Part shown: positions 7,755 through 14,275 of the stretch, piece after piece
Layout of the letters: the number at the start of each line of letters is the position of its first letter
Numbering within the stretch: position 1 is the stretch's first letter
NCBI GenBank assembly: GCA_947178015.1
Contig: CAMWWW010000013.1
Span: 1 to 15,630, forward strand
Direction: 5' to 3'
Source of the DNA: an uncultured Clostridia bacterium
GTDB taxonomy: Bacteria > Bacillota > Clostridia > Lachnospirales > Lachnospiraceae
Length of the DNA stretch: 15,630 nt
Position numbers and translations under genes: made by a program
The notes under the pieces: generated by a model
The model's input: only the letters and a program-made list of their open reading frames with translations
Databases searched by the model: none
What the model was told of the DNA's origin: nothing

Positions 7755-8966
7755 CTAAGACTTCTTCGTTTCAGGGAAAAGAGATGTGACAACCGCCTTT
7801 GCACTCCCCTCAAGAAGCGTAAGGCTTATCTCTTCCCCCTCCGTCAGCTGGCTGACCGAACGCACCGCACGTCCTGCCTGATTCTGCACATAAGAATATC
7901 CTCTCTCTAAGCTGACAAGCGGTGACAAGCCATTTAGCTTCTGCGCATAGAAAGAAAGTCTGTGCTTTCTGTCCGACATCAGACTTTCCATCCTTTGCTC
8001 CAGCTTGTCCGCAAGCACTATCAGCCGCTGCCTCCTATGAAAAATCCGATTTTCCGGGCTTAAAAGCTTAAGCCTTAACTCCTTCTGTTCTAAACGCATC
8101 CGGCTTTTCTGAAGCTTTTGCTCCATCACAGACATCAGCGTACTCTGATAAGCCCACAATCGTTCTTCAAAAGCACGATAATCAAACACGGCAAGCTCCG
8201 CCGCCGCGGATGGTGTCGGCGCTCTCAAATCTGCGACAAAATCTGCGATCGTGACATCCACCTCATGCCCCACTGCGGAGATCACCGGCGTATGACATGC
8301 AAAGATCGCCCTCGCCACACATTCCTCATTAAATGCCCACAGATCCTCGATCGATCCACCACCGCGCCCCACAATCAGCACATCCAGCCCCATCTCATCC
8401 AACACCTCAATGCCGTGCACAATACTTTCCTTTGCGCCCTCGCCCTGAACCAGCGCAGAGTAGAGATACAACTGCACATAGGGATTTCGCCGTCTCGCCA
8501 CGGTCACAATATCTCGAATTGCCGCCCCTGTTCCTGCTGTCACGATTCCGATCCTCGTGGCATAGCGTGGGATAGGTCTTTTGTATTCCTGCGCAAACAT
8601 TCCCATCTCTTCAAGCCTTATCTTCAGCTCCTCAAACTGCTGATACAAAAGCCCCGTTCCATCCAGAGCGATCTTCTTTGCGTAGAGCTGAAACGTGCCA
8701 TTTTGCTCATAGACATTCACGCTGCCCTCCGCGACGATCCGCTGCCCTTCCTTTAACGTAAAGGCAAGCCCCCTTCTGTTATTCGCAAACATCACGCAGG
8801 CAATGGCGGCCTTTTCATCCTTTATGGTAAAATAAATATGCCCGGAGGAATGATATTTACAGTTGGACACTTCGCCTCTCACCAAGATGCGATTCAACAT
8901 AAAATCCTGCGAAAACATATTTTTAATATAAGCATTGACCTGCGAAACAGAATATATGCTCGCCAT
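7755..8966 (-). CDS. xseA: Exodeoxyribonuclease VII large subunit
   Basis: This is the catalytic subunit of exonuclease VII, with 403 residues. An N-terminal OB-fold (about 1-100) includes VRGEVSNCKYHSSGHIYFTI, a typical XseA signature. The catalytic domain carries TAGTGAAIRDI (143-153), GRGGGSIEDLWAFNEE (200-215) and SAVGHEVDVTIADFVAD (230-246), followed by the LRAPTPSAAAE segment. A coiled-coil-rich region from about 260 onward would bind XseB. The reading frame stays open upstream to 9119, but that part is the nusB gene in another frame. The ATG at 8966 has AGGAGG six bases ahead and gives the conserved MASIYSVSQVNAYIK start. It begins one base after the nusB stop. In Bacillus subtilis folD separates these two genes; here it does not. 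Confidence 0.96.
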   Translation of the reverse strand: MASIYSVSQVNAYIKNMFSQDFMLNRILVRGEVSNCKYHSSGHIYFTIKDEKAAIACVMFANNRRGLAFTLKEGQRIVAEGSVNVYEQNGTFQLYAKKIALDGTGLLYQQFEELKIRLEEMGMFAQEYKRPIPRYATRIGIVTAGTGAAIRDIVTVARRRNPYVQLYLYSALVQGEGAKESIVHGIEVLDEMGLDVLIVGRGGGSIEDLWAFNEECVARAIFACHTPVISAVGHEVDVTIADFVADLRAPTPSAAAELAVFDYRAFEERLWAYQSTLMSVMEQKLQKSRMRLEQKELRLKLLSPENRIFHRRQRLIVLADKLEQRMESLMSDRKHRLSFYAQKLNGLSPLVSLERGYSYVQNQAGRAVRSVSQLTEGEEISLTLLEGSAKAVVTSLFPETKKS

Positions 8967-8967
8967 A

Positions 8968-9384
8968 TCAGTCCTCCTGCTGCGCCGCCAGCTTTCCAAG
9001 GATTCCGTTGACAAACGCAGGGGAATCATCGCCGCCAAATTTCTTCGCCAGCTCCACCGCCTCATTGATGGCAACTCCCTGCGGAACATTTTCATCAAAC
9101 AAGATCTCAAACAGGGCAAGACGCAGGATCGTAAGCTCTACCTTTCCCATCCTTCCTGCCTTCCAGCCCTCTGCCACAGAATTGATCCGCTCATCCAAAA
9201 GCTCTGTTTTCTCCGCGGCCTGCTTTGCACGCGCGCGAATCTCCCCCTTGTCCTCCTCGCCAAGCTTTTCTTGATCCTCCAAAGACAGATATAGCGCAAT
9301 CTGTCCCTCCATCTCTTCTAAAGAATAAAAATCTCTCTGAAATAATAATACAAACGTATGCTCTCTTAAGCTTCTTCTTGTCAT
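8968..9384 (-). CDS. nusB: Transcription antitermination factor NusB
   Basis: This is an all-helical RNA-binding protein of 138 residues that works with NusE (S10), NusA and NusG in antitermination on rRNA operons. The N-terminal REHTFVLLFQRDFYS matches the NusB opening helix. The C-terminal half has ELTILRLALFEILFDENVPQGVAINEAVELAKKFGGDDSP in pieces typical of the family (ILRLALFE, AINEAVELAK), ending FVNGILGKLA. GAGGG lies a few bases before the ATG. It appears to be the first gene of the housekeeping run. The 82 bases upstream, back to the asp23 terminator, contain no promoter I can recognise with confidence. The leader does hold a small TGCAC/GTGCA hairpin next to the terminator. Confidence 0.95.
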   Translation of the reverse strand: MTRRSLREHTFVLLFQRDFYSLEEMEGQIALYLSLEDQEKLGEEDKGEIRARAKQAAEKTELLDERINSVAEGWKAGRMGKVELTILRLALFEILFDENVPQGVAINEAVELAKKFGGDDSPAFVNGILGKLAAQQED

Positions 9385-9466
9385 GCCAACCCTCTATCTA
9401 TTTTCCTGACCTTGTTCCTCTCGGTTCCCGTGCGCATCAAATTTTTTCCTTATGCACCCCTGTGCA

Positions 9467-9500
9467 GAAAAAAGGAGTCTTTAGCAAGACTCCTTTTTTC
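9467..9500 (-). terminator. Strong intrinsic terminator after asp23 (bidirectional)
   Basis: A perfect 15-bp stem, GAAAAAAGGAGTCTT paired with its complement, closes a 4-base loop. A/T-rich tails on both sides would give a U-run in either direction. It begins 7 bases after the asp23 stop codon and ends asp23 transcription before nusB. Confidence 0.92.
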
Positions 9501-9507
9501 TGGTATC

Positions 9508-9891
9508 CTACTTGCTCTTTTCAAGGTCCACTCCCGCAATTCTGATATTCACATCAGAAACTGAGAGCCCGGTCATATTCTCTATCGCTGTCTTGACCTT
9601 ATCTTGAACCTTGGCAGAAACAGCAGGTATATTATAACCATATTGCATATGAAGCGCAAGCTCCACGGACACCGCGCCCTCAAGGACCTCCACCCGAACG
9701 CCCTTCGAGAGATTCTTCATGCCAAGCTTGCCGACCAGCTCATTTGTTATATTTCCAGCCATGGAGGAGACACCCTCCACCTCAGTCGCCGCAAGCCCAG
9801 CTATAATAGCCACAACCTCATCTGCAATCTGCACTTCTCCTACTTTGCCATTTTCGTATATTCTATGGGTACCTCTATTATCCTGTTCCAT
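9508..9891 (-). CDS. Asp23/Gls24 family envelope-stress protein (YqhY-like)
   Basis: This small cytoplasmic protein of 127 residues belongs to the Asp23/Gls24 (DUF322) family. The body begins GEVQIADEVVAIIAGLAATEVEGVSSMAG, followed by GVRVEVLEGAVSVELALHMQYGYNIP and a C-terminal SVSDVNIRIAGVDL, the usual alternating helix and strand pattern. Position and sequence both point to the YqhY branch, which in Bacillus subtilis lies between accC and nusB and is linked to control of fatty acid synthesis through acetyl-CoA carboxylase. Here the accB and accC genes are not adjacent, so that link is only inferred. AGGAGG lies eight bases before the ATG. It has its own promoter (9921-9949) and terminator (9467-9500), so it is likely a single-gene unit expressed in growing cells. 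Confidence 0.92.
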   Translation of the reverse strand: MEQDNRGTHRIYENGKVGEVQIADEVVAIIAGLAATEVEGVSSMAGNITNELVGKLGMKNLSKGVRVEVLEGAVSVELALHMQYGYNIPAVSAKVQDKVKTAIENMTGLSVSDVNIRIAGVDLEKSK

Positions 9892-9901
9892 GGTTATAAC
9901 C
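9892..9901. promoter_or_regulatory. Perfect 10-bp dyad between ribosome binding site and start of asp23
   Basis: GGTTATAACC is a perfect palindrome that fills the spacer between AGGAGG and the asp23 ATG and overlaps the last two bases of the ribosome binding site. A partial copy, TTGGTTATAA, spans the start of the -10 element about 20 bases upstream. This could be an operator or a translation-affecting site, or it could be coincidence in AT-rich sequence. Confidence 0.25.
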
Positions 9902-9920
9902 TCCTACATCGTTTATCCTT

Positions 9921-9949
9921 ATTATAACCAAGTTATGTATTTTTTGCAA
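9921..9949 (-). promoter_or_regulatory. Sigma-A type promoter for asp23
   Basis: On the minus strand TTGCAA (-35, 9944-9949) is separated by exactly 17 bases from TATAAT (-10, 9921-9926). The -10 is a perfect consensus. The initiation point would fall near 9914, giving a leader of about 22 bases with the AGGAGG site. The -35 abuts the stop codon of spoIIIAH. Confidence 0.85.
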
Positions 9950-9950
9950 A

Positions 9951-10685
9951 CTATTTTGCATCTAAAATCGGAGTTATTACAATCTTCTCCGCTGATACCT
10001 CGGTCTTGCGCTTCACAATATCCTCTATCTGAGCACGTTCCGCGTCCGATAGATTGCTCTGGTTTACCACCACATCAACGGTATCCTCGGTGATGCTTAC
10101 CACCACATCAGAAAAGCCTTTGGCTGCAAGAAGCATTTCGGCAGCCGCCTCCTTCTCGCTGATGGTTGTGCTCTCCAAAAGCTCGCTGATCGCATTCTGC
10201 TTCTGATCGTCTGTAATATTTGCATTATCAATAATACTCATAAGCGTTTCCTTATTCGCTGCGCGCACCTGCTCCCTATTGAGCTTAATTTCCGTGATCA
10301 TAGCAAGGCTGTTTGTGCCTATGGTCAGCACAGCATCTCCGGGATTTTCTGCGGTTCCAGTGCTCTCCAGATCCACATCGAGACTGTCGATCTCTTTTAA
10401 TACATCCTCCTTGCTCTCCTCCTCATTTCCTGCTGCCGTCGTCTGTGGCTCGTTGCTCGCGAGTTGCTCGGAATTTTGTGCCTCATTCAACGCCTGATTC
10501 TCTGCAAGAATATCCTCCTCTGATATATCATTTAGATTGATCCCATTTTCCTTCTCCATGCTGTTGACTGCCAGATACTGATTATCCTCCCCCGTTTTCT
10601 GGGCGTAGCTTAAATATCCCGCAATAGCGATCATAATCGCCAAAGCTGTAATAATAAATTGATTTTTTTTGACAAGCTGTTTCAA
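9951..10685 (-). CDS. spoIIIAH: Stage III sporulation protein AH
   Basis: This is the mother-cell membrane protein whose extracytoplasmic domain binds forespore SpoIIQ across the intermembrane space, forming the channel that keeps the forespore active. It has 244 residues. One hydrophobic segment at about 9-27 is followed by a long acidic, Asn/Gln/Ser-rich linker (about 30-115). A C-terminal ring-building domain of the EscJ/PrgK type then runs to the end, with EIKLNREQVRAANKETL, SEKEAAAEMLLAAKGFSDVVVSI, and the closing IEDIVKRKTEVSAEKIVITPI. The start is a TTG at 10685, preceded by GGAGGGAG. It overlaps the spoIIIAG stop codon as TTGA, so translation is probably coupled. At about 25 residues longer than the Bacillus protein, the extra length is in the linker. 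Confidence 0.94.
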   Translation of the reverse strand: MKQLVKKNQFIITALAIMIAIAGYLSYAQKTGEDNQYLAVNSMEKENGINLNDISEEDILAENQALNEAQNSEQLASNEPQTTAAGNEEESKEDVLKEIDSLDVDLESTGTAENPGDAVLTIGTNSLAMITEIKLNREQVRAANKETLMSIIDNANITDDQKQNAISELLESTTISEKEAAAEMLLAAKGFSDVVVSITEDTVDVVVNQSNLSDAERAQIEDIVKRKTEVSAEKIVITPILDAK

Positions 10686-11251
10686 GATGCTCCCTCCTTC
10701 ATTTTCATCACTTTTATTTTATGGCTCGGCACGTCAAATAATGCCGATACGGCTTCTATAATTTCCTTCACAGTATAAATATCGCTCCCTCCCTCTGCAA
10801 TCACGATAACACCCTCGATCCGGGGATTCGTCTCCTGCACGACATATGGTGTTCTGCTTCCGTCGCTTCCTTCTATGTATACCGCCGTATCGGACTGCGA
10901 CAGCTCCTTTACATCTCTGCTCCCTCCCTCACTATCAATTTCTGATGTCTCACTGCGCGTGTATGGTGTTTCCTTCAGGACGATTTTCTCTCCGGTCGCT
11001 TTCATTGTTATCATCACTTTTGTTTTCCCTACTCCCTCCACACAGGACAGCACCTCTGTCAATCTTTTCTCCAGAAGCTCCTCGTAGGTCTCCTCTGTCA
11101 CTACCAGTGTCTCTTCCTGTTTTACCGTCTCATTTTTCTCACCTCTATCCTCCATGGGAGCCGCGATCACAATAAGCGCCACGCCCGCAAGAAGAATTAG
11201 CAGCAGCTTATTAAGTCCTATCTTTTTTATGGATGACAGGGAAGCTTTCAT
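10682..11251 (-). CDS. spoIIIAG: Stage III sporulation protein AG
   Basis: This is a component of the SpoIIIA-SpoIIQ complex that forms a large ring in the intermembrane space. It has 189 residues. A short cytoplasmic N-terminus precedes one membrane segment (about 14-32, LNKLLLILLAGVALIVI). The extracytoplasmic domain includes LTEVLSCVEGVGKTKVMITMKATGE, then an Asp/Ser/Glu-rich insertion, and the conserved NPRIEGVIVIAEGGSD followed by VKEIIEAVSALFDVPSHKIKVMKM. That C-terminal pattern is diagnostic for the family. The GGAGG-containing site precedes the ATG. Gene junctions overlap on both sides, ATGA with spoIIIAF and TTGA with spoIIIAH. It is shorter than Bacillus SpoIIIAG (229), mainly in the linker and insertion. 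Confidence 0.95.
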   Translation of the reverse strand: MKASLSSIKKIGLNKLLLILLAGVALIVIAAPMEDRGEKNETVKQEETLVVTEETYEELLEKRLTEVLSCVEGVGKTKVMITMKATGEKIVLKETPYTRSETSEIDSEGGSRDVKELSQSDTAVYIEGSDGSRTPYVVQETNPRIEGVIVIAEGGSDIYTVKEIIEAVSALFDVPSHKIKVMKMKEGAS

Positions 11252-11838
11252 CTATCTCCACCTCCCTGTATACTAACATTTATATTAGATGCATCGATAT
11301 TATAGAAGTTGGCCAGCTCATTTTTCAAAGCTTTTTCCTCCCCGTTCTCCTTCTGTCTCTGAAATACCTCCACCTGTATGCGATCCACATAAATATCGGT
11401 ATCCTTGCTCTTTTCATGGCCCACGGTCAGCTTAAGCGCCGCCACTTCCCCGAACGCTTTGCTTTCCGTGTCTTCATTCCACACAAGCTCTGTGGAAATA
11501 AGCCGATAGCCGCGCTCCTCCAAAAATGCGGAAAGCTCGTTGGTAAGCTGCTGATGATATTCCTTAAGCAGCTCCTCATATGCCTCCTGCTGCTTTAGCT
11601 CAAGCTCAAAGCTCTTGTCCGCCAGCTCGATCTTCAAGTTTTCTTTATGGAAGAAATCTTCCATTAGGCTCTCAAGATGAAACAGCTTCACGGCCGGAGA
11701 CAAAAAAAGAAGGATAAATAACAGACCCATATAAAGCTTTATGTATTTGTAGTATTTGGATGGCAGAAGTTCAGAGAACACTGCGGTTAAAATACTGTAA
11801 CAGACAATTCCCTTTACCCATGTGACAAGACTTTCCAT
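11248..11838 (-). CDS. spoIIIAF: Stage III sporulation protein AF
   Basis: This is a membrane component of the SpoIIIA complex with 196 residues. Two closely spaced hydrophobic segments (about 7-25 and 35-52, the second reading YMGLLFILLFLSPAVKLF) are followed by a soluble extracytoplasmic domain. That domain contains Lys/Glu/Gln-rich helices and ends in LANFYNIDASNINVSIQGG, the family's characteristic C-terminus. GAGGAAAA precedes the ATG. It is separated from spoIIIAE by 106 bases holding hairpin structures, the largest break among the last seven genes of the operon. It overlaps spoIIIAG by four bases. Confidence 0.93.
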   Translation of the reverse strand: MESLVTWVKGIVCYSILTAVFSELLPSKYYKYIKLYMGLLFILLFLSPAVKLFHLESLMEDFFHKENLKIELADKSFELELKQQEAYEELLKEYHQQLTNELSAFLEERGYRLISTELVWNEDTESKAFGEVAALKLTVGHEKSKDTDIYVDRIQVEVFQRQKENGEEKALKNELANFYNIDASNINVSIQGGGDR

Positions 11839-11881
11839 GTTGTTTTCCTCATTTATATCGATTTATGTCATAGGAACCGTT

Positions 11882-11941
11882 CATTCCGGCTAATTGCAAA
11901 GCAATTTGCAGGAATGGTGAAAAATAATTTTTAACCATTCC
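11882..11941. repeat. Cluster of mutually exclusive hairpins between spoIIIAE and spoIIIAF
   Basis: Two inverted repeats share one arm. Hairpin 1 pairs GGAATGGT (11911-11918) with ACCATTCC (11934-11941) and continues inside with A5/T5 after one mismatch. Hairpin 2 pairs CATTCC (11882-11887) with GGAATG (11911-11916) and contains the inner stem AATTGC-AAA-GCAATT (11892-11906). Since 11911-11916 is used by both, only one can form at a time. There is no U-run after hairpin 1 in the direction of transcription, so it does not look like an ordinary terminator. A dispersed intergenic repeat or an RNA-processing or stability element is possible. Confidence 0.6.
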
Positions 11942-11944
11942 TTG

Positions 11945-13072
11945 TTACGTAGAAGCACAAACCACCGCTATGGTCACAATATATAGGATTCCTGTTGTGG
12001 CGACTAACTGTAGTAGATAGCGGCTTCCTTCGCATACCGCGGAAAGTGCCGCCACCATCCTTTTATCAGACACTGGCTGCAACATAGCGCAGCTAAGCTG
12101 ATACATCAAAATCAGAATTCCTAATTTCCCCACTGGAATAGCAACAATTGCAGCAATCAAAAAAAATGCTGCTGTTCCTATCCCATTTTTGATCATCTCC
12201 CCGGACTGTGCCATAAGCTGTGCCACTGCCTCCGCGCTGTTTCCAATTCCCGGAAGTACGGACACGGTCTTTTGCAGCACGGAAAGCTTCATCTTGTCCA
12301 CCGATGGAAGAACCAGCCCCTGCATGGTATTCATCCCGATCACTAAGGTCAACATCCCCTTAAGACTCCACGAAACTACTGTCTGAAACAACTTGGATAA
12401 TCTGGAGAGCATCTCTTCTTTTGTGATATAATTGACCAGCATAATCACCACGGACAACTTGATAACAGGCAGAATCAGCCGGAGCAGAAAACTGTCTGCC
12501 AGACTTAACAATAACAACATCATTTTGTAAAAGCCTATTGCGCTGACGCTTCCCGCCGATACGCTGACAGCCAGAAAAAATGCTGGGATCAACGCTCTCA
12601 TAAATAGCTCCAAACGATGCAGCAGCTCCTCGGCTATCTGACAGCCCTCCATAAAAGAGAGCGCCGTAATACTTAAAAAAGCAAGGTATGTCACAAAGAA
12701 TCCGGTATCTGCTATTTGCTTGCTTTCAAATGCCAGCGCGATATTATGAAAGACTGCTGCCATAATCCCAATTCCCAGTATAAGCAGCATCGCCCGTCTG
12801 CTTGCCGTTATCTCGCCAACACATGCCTGAAGCAGCATAGAGCCAATTTCTTTTACGGACAACTCTCCTTTCAGTGTCTTTTTAACCAGCTCCCCAAAAT
12901 TTAGCTCATCCTTTTTAAATATTCCATCGATCACAGACTGAAGCTCTGTAAAGTCATAATCTGACAGCCCGTCCGCCGCTGTGCCTGCCGCGAGCGCTGG
13001 CGTATGTATTCCAATCAGCAGTATAAAAACGCCTGCTAGTATGATGCAAAGAAAAAGCCTTCGTCTTTCCAT
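11945..13072 (-). CDS. spoIIIAE: Stage III sporulation protein AE
   Basis: This is the large polytopic membrane protein of the SpoIIIA complex, with 375 residues. An N-terminal signal sequence (about 1-29) ends in an AxA-type site, HTPALAAG. After an extracytoplasmic stretch (DFTELQSVIDGIFKKDELNFGEL in parts), several hydrophobic segments follow from about residue 90 to the end. The conserved central stretch includes LKGMLTLVIGMNTMQGLVLP near 235-255 and the segment VLPGIGNSAEAVAQL. AGAGGG precedes the ATG. It lies 11 bases after spoIIIAD. Its TAA stop is three bases from a hairpin cluster. Similarity of the family to ABC-type permeases has been suggested, but no transported substrate is evident. 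Confidence 0.95.
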   Translation of the reverse strand: MERRRLFLCIILAGVFILLIGIHTPALAAGTAADGLSDYDFTELQSVIDGIFKKDELNFGELVKKTLKGELSVKEIGSMLLQACVGEITASRRAMLLILGIGIMAAVFHNIALAFESKQIADTGFFVTYLAFLSITALSFMEGCQIAEELLHRLELFMRALIPAFFLAVSVSAGSVSAIGFYKMMLLLLSLADSFLLRLILPVIKLSVVIMLVNYITKEEMLSRLSKLFQTVVSWSLKGMLTLVIGMNTMQGLVLPSVDKMKLSVLQKTVSVLPGIGNSAEAVAQLMAQSGEMIKNGIGTAAFFLIAAIVAIPVGKLGILILMYQLSCAMLQPVSDKRMVAALSAVCEGSRYLLQLVATTGILYIVTIAVVCAST

Positions 13073-13083
13073 GTTCTTTCCCT

Positions 13084-13464
13084 CTATCCAAGAAGACTCT
13101 CAATCGTCTCAAAGAGCGATAAGATCACCGGTGCGCTGACAGCCAGTATGGACAGCTTTCCAAAGGTTTCCAGTTGCGCCGCTATCGACTGATAGCCTCC
13201 GTCCCTGCAAAGAGCGGAGGCAAACTCGCAGATATACGTTATTCCTACCATCTTCATCAAAATTCCTATATAGGCAGAGGGAAGGTTTAAATATCCCGTC
13301 AGCTTGTCCACCATCTTAATCACAACACTGAGTTTATCCACCCCATAAGAGAAAATAATAATGGTAGCGGCAAGAGCCACATAGATCCAGAGCTCGCTCT
13401 TTATATTTTTAAGCTGAATTGCCAAAAGCATCGCTGCAATTCCAAGAATTGCTGCTGAAACCAT
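13084..13464 (-). CDS. spoIIIAD: Stage III sporulation protein AD
   Basis: This is a small polytopic membrane protein of the mother-cell SpoIIIA complex with 126 residues, near the family norm. Hydrophobic segments are visible at about 2-18, 24-44 and 100-122. Between them lie DKLSVVIKMVDKLTGYLNL and the conserved GILMKMVGITYICEFASALCRDGGY. That last stretch is a strong family marker. GGGGG lies seven bases before the ATG. It is 14 bases after spoIIIAC. Confidence 0.94.
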   Translation of the reverse strand: MVSAAILGIAAMLLAIQLKNIKSELWIYVALAATIIIFSYGVDKLSVVIKMVDKLTGYLNLPSAYIGILMKMVGITYICEFASALCRDGGYQSIAAQLETFGKLSILAVSAPVILSLFETIESLLG

Positions 13465-13478
13465 ACATTAGCCCCCTT

Positions 13479-13673
13479 CTATAAAGAAAATAATGCCTTG
13501 ATTGTCTCAAACAAATCGTAAATATACGGCACAATCCAGAACAGAACTAAAATCAATCCTGCAAGGCTGGTAAGAAAGGCGTGCTCCTCCCTTCCGCTGT
13601 GCTTTAAAACTTGTCCAATTACCGACACCAAAATCCCCACTGCCGCTATCTTAAATATTAGATTTACTGTCAT
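13479..13673 (-). CDS. spoIIIAC: Stage III sporulation protein AC
   Basis: This is a very small membrane protein of 64 residues with two hydrophobic segments, about 5-22 and 33-53. They are joined by the polar loop QVLKHSGREEHAF, which is characteristic of SpoIIIAC. It is related in size and topology to part of SpoIIIAD. The GGGG-containing upstream region provides a weak to moderate ribosome binding site. It starts 19 bases after the spoIIIAB stop. Confidence 0.94.
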   Translation of the reverse strand: MTVNLIFKIAAVGILVSVIGQVLKHSGREEHAFLTSLAGLILVLFWIVPYIYDLFETIKALFSL

Positions 13674-13692
13674 CCCTACACCCCGCCTGTCT

Positions 13693-14214
13693 CTATACCA
13701 TCAAAATCACCAGAAATATTCCCGCTATTATTCCCATGGTCCGGCATAGCTTTCCATTTCGTTTAAAGCTCTCCCACGCATTTTTAATCTCCTCCTCAAT
13801 CTGCTCCAAGTATAGCTCGATCGTGCTCAACTGCATCTCCGTGTCCAGATAGCCCAGTTGATTTCCCATTTGAATCAGCTTCTCCTTGTCCTCCCCGTAA
13901 AGAGCGCTCTCCCTCAAAGCTTCCCTAATGCTCTCCTCCCATATCTGCGCCAGTGTCTGCCCCTTAAGCTGCTCCATCACAGACGCCGTCTTAAGAAGCA
14001 TTGCCCCATATGGCTCCTTAAGCCTCCTCCCGATGGTCTGAAATGCCTCTGCCAGCGTAGAATGGCTGTATTTGATCTCGCCGCGGAGCATAAGAAGCAG
14101 CCGCCGTATTGTCTCCAACTCCTCTATCCGCTCCTTCATGCGCCCGCTTAAAAAAAATCCGATTGACGTGGTGGAAAACAGAACCAGAAAAATACCGATT
14201 GCTTTTACTATCAT
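13693..14214 (-). CDS. spoIIIAB: Stage III sporulation protein AB
   Basis: This membrane protein has 173 residues. A hydrophobic segment lies at each end (about 4-22, and about 155-173 at the extreme C-terminus), and a helical cytoplasmic domain lies between. RIEELETIRRLLLMLRGEIKY and, later, MGNQLGYLDTEMQLSTIELYLEQ are family markers. The fold is related to the GspF-type platform proteins of secretion systems, fitting the idea that SpoIIIAA-AB form a secretion-like base. I choose the ATG at 14214 because GAGGG lies five bases ahead and 173 residues matches the Bacillus length (171). The in-frame ATG at 14226 overlaps that ribosome binding site. The gene follows spoIIIAA after 61 bases. Confidence 0.94.
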   Translation of the reverse strand: MIVKAIGIFLVLFSTTSIGFFLSGRMKERIEELETIRRLLLMLRGEIKYSHSTLAEAFQTIGRRLKEPYGAMLLKTASVMEQLKGQTLAQIWEESIREALRESALYGEDKEKLIQMGNQLGYLDTEMQLSTIELYLEQIEEEIKNAWESFKRNGKLCRTMGIIAGIFLVILMV

Positions 14215-14275
14215 ACCATCCCTCATTTCTGCGCCAATATCATTGAAATTATGGGAGCCGCATCACGCTTTTCAC

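Noticed and set aside
8118..8756. Plus-strand frame of 212 codons opposite xseA
   Set aside because: It is a shadow of xseA, with no initiation signal and no family resemblance.
8967..9119. Extended N-terminus of xseA reaching back to 9119
   Set aside because: The added 51 residues are Arg/Trp-rich and overlap nusB in another frame. The ATG at 8966 has a perfect ribosome binding site and the conserved XseA start.
9453..9466. TGCAC/GTGCA hairpin in the nusB leader as a riboswitch or second terminator
   Set aside because: It has only a 5-bp stem with a 4-base loop and no U-run or further structure; too small to support a call.
11911..11941. Hairpin after spoIIIAE as an intrinsic terminator
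   Set aside because: In the direction of transcription it is followed by TGCAAATTGC, not a U-run, and essential genes of the same complex follow.
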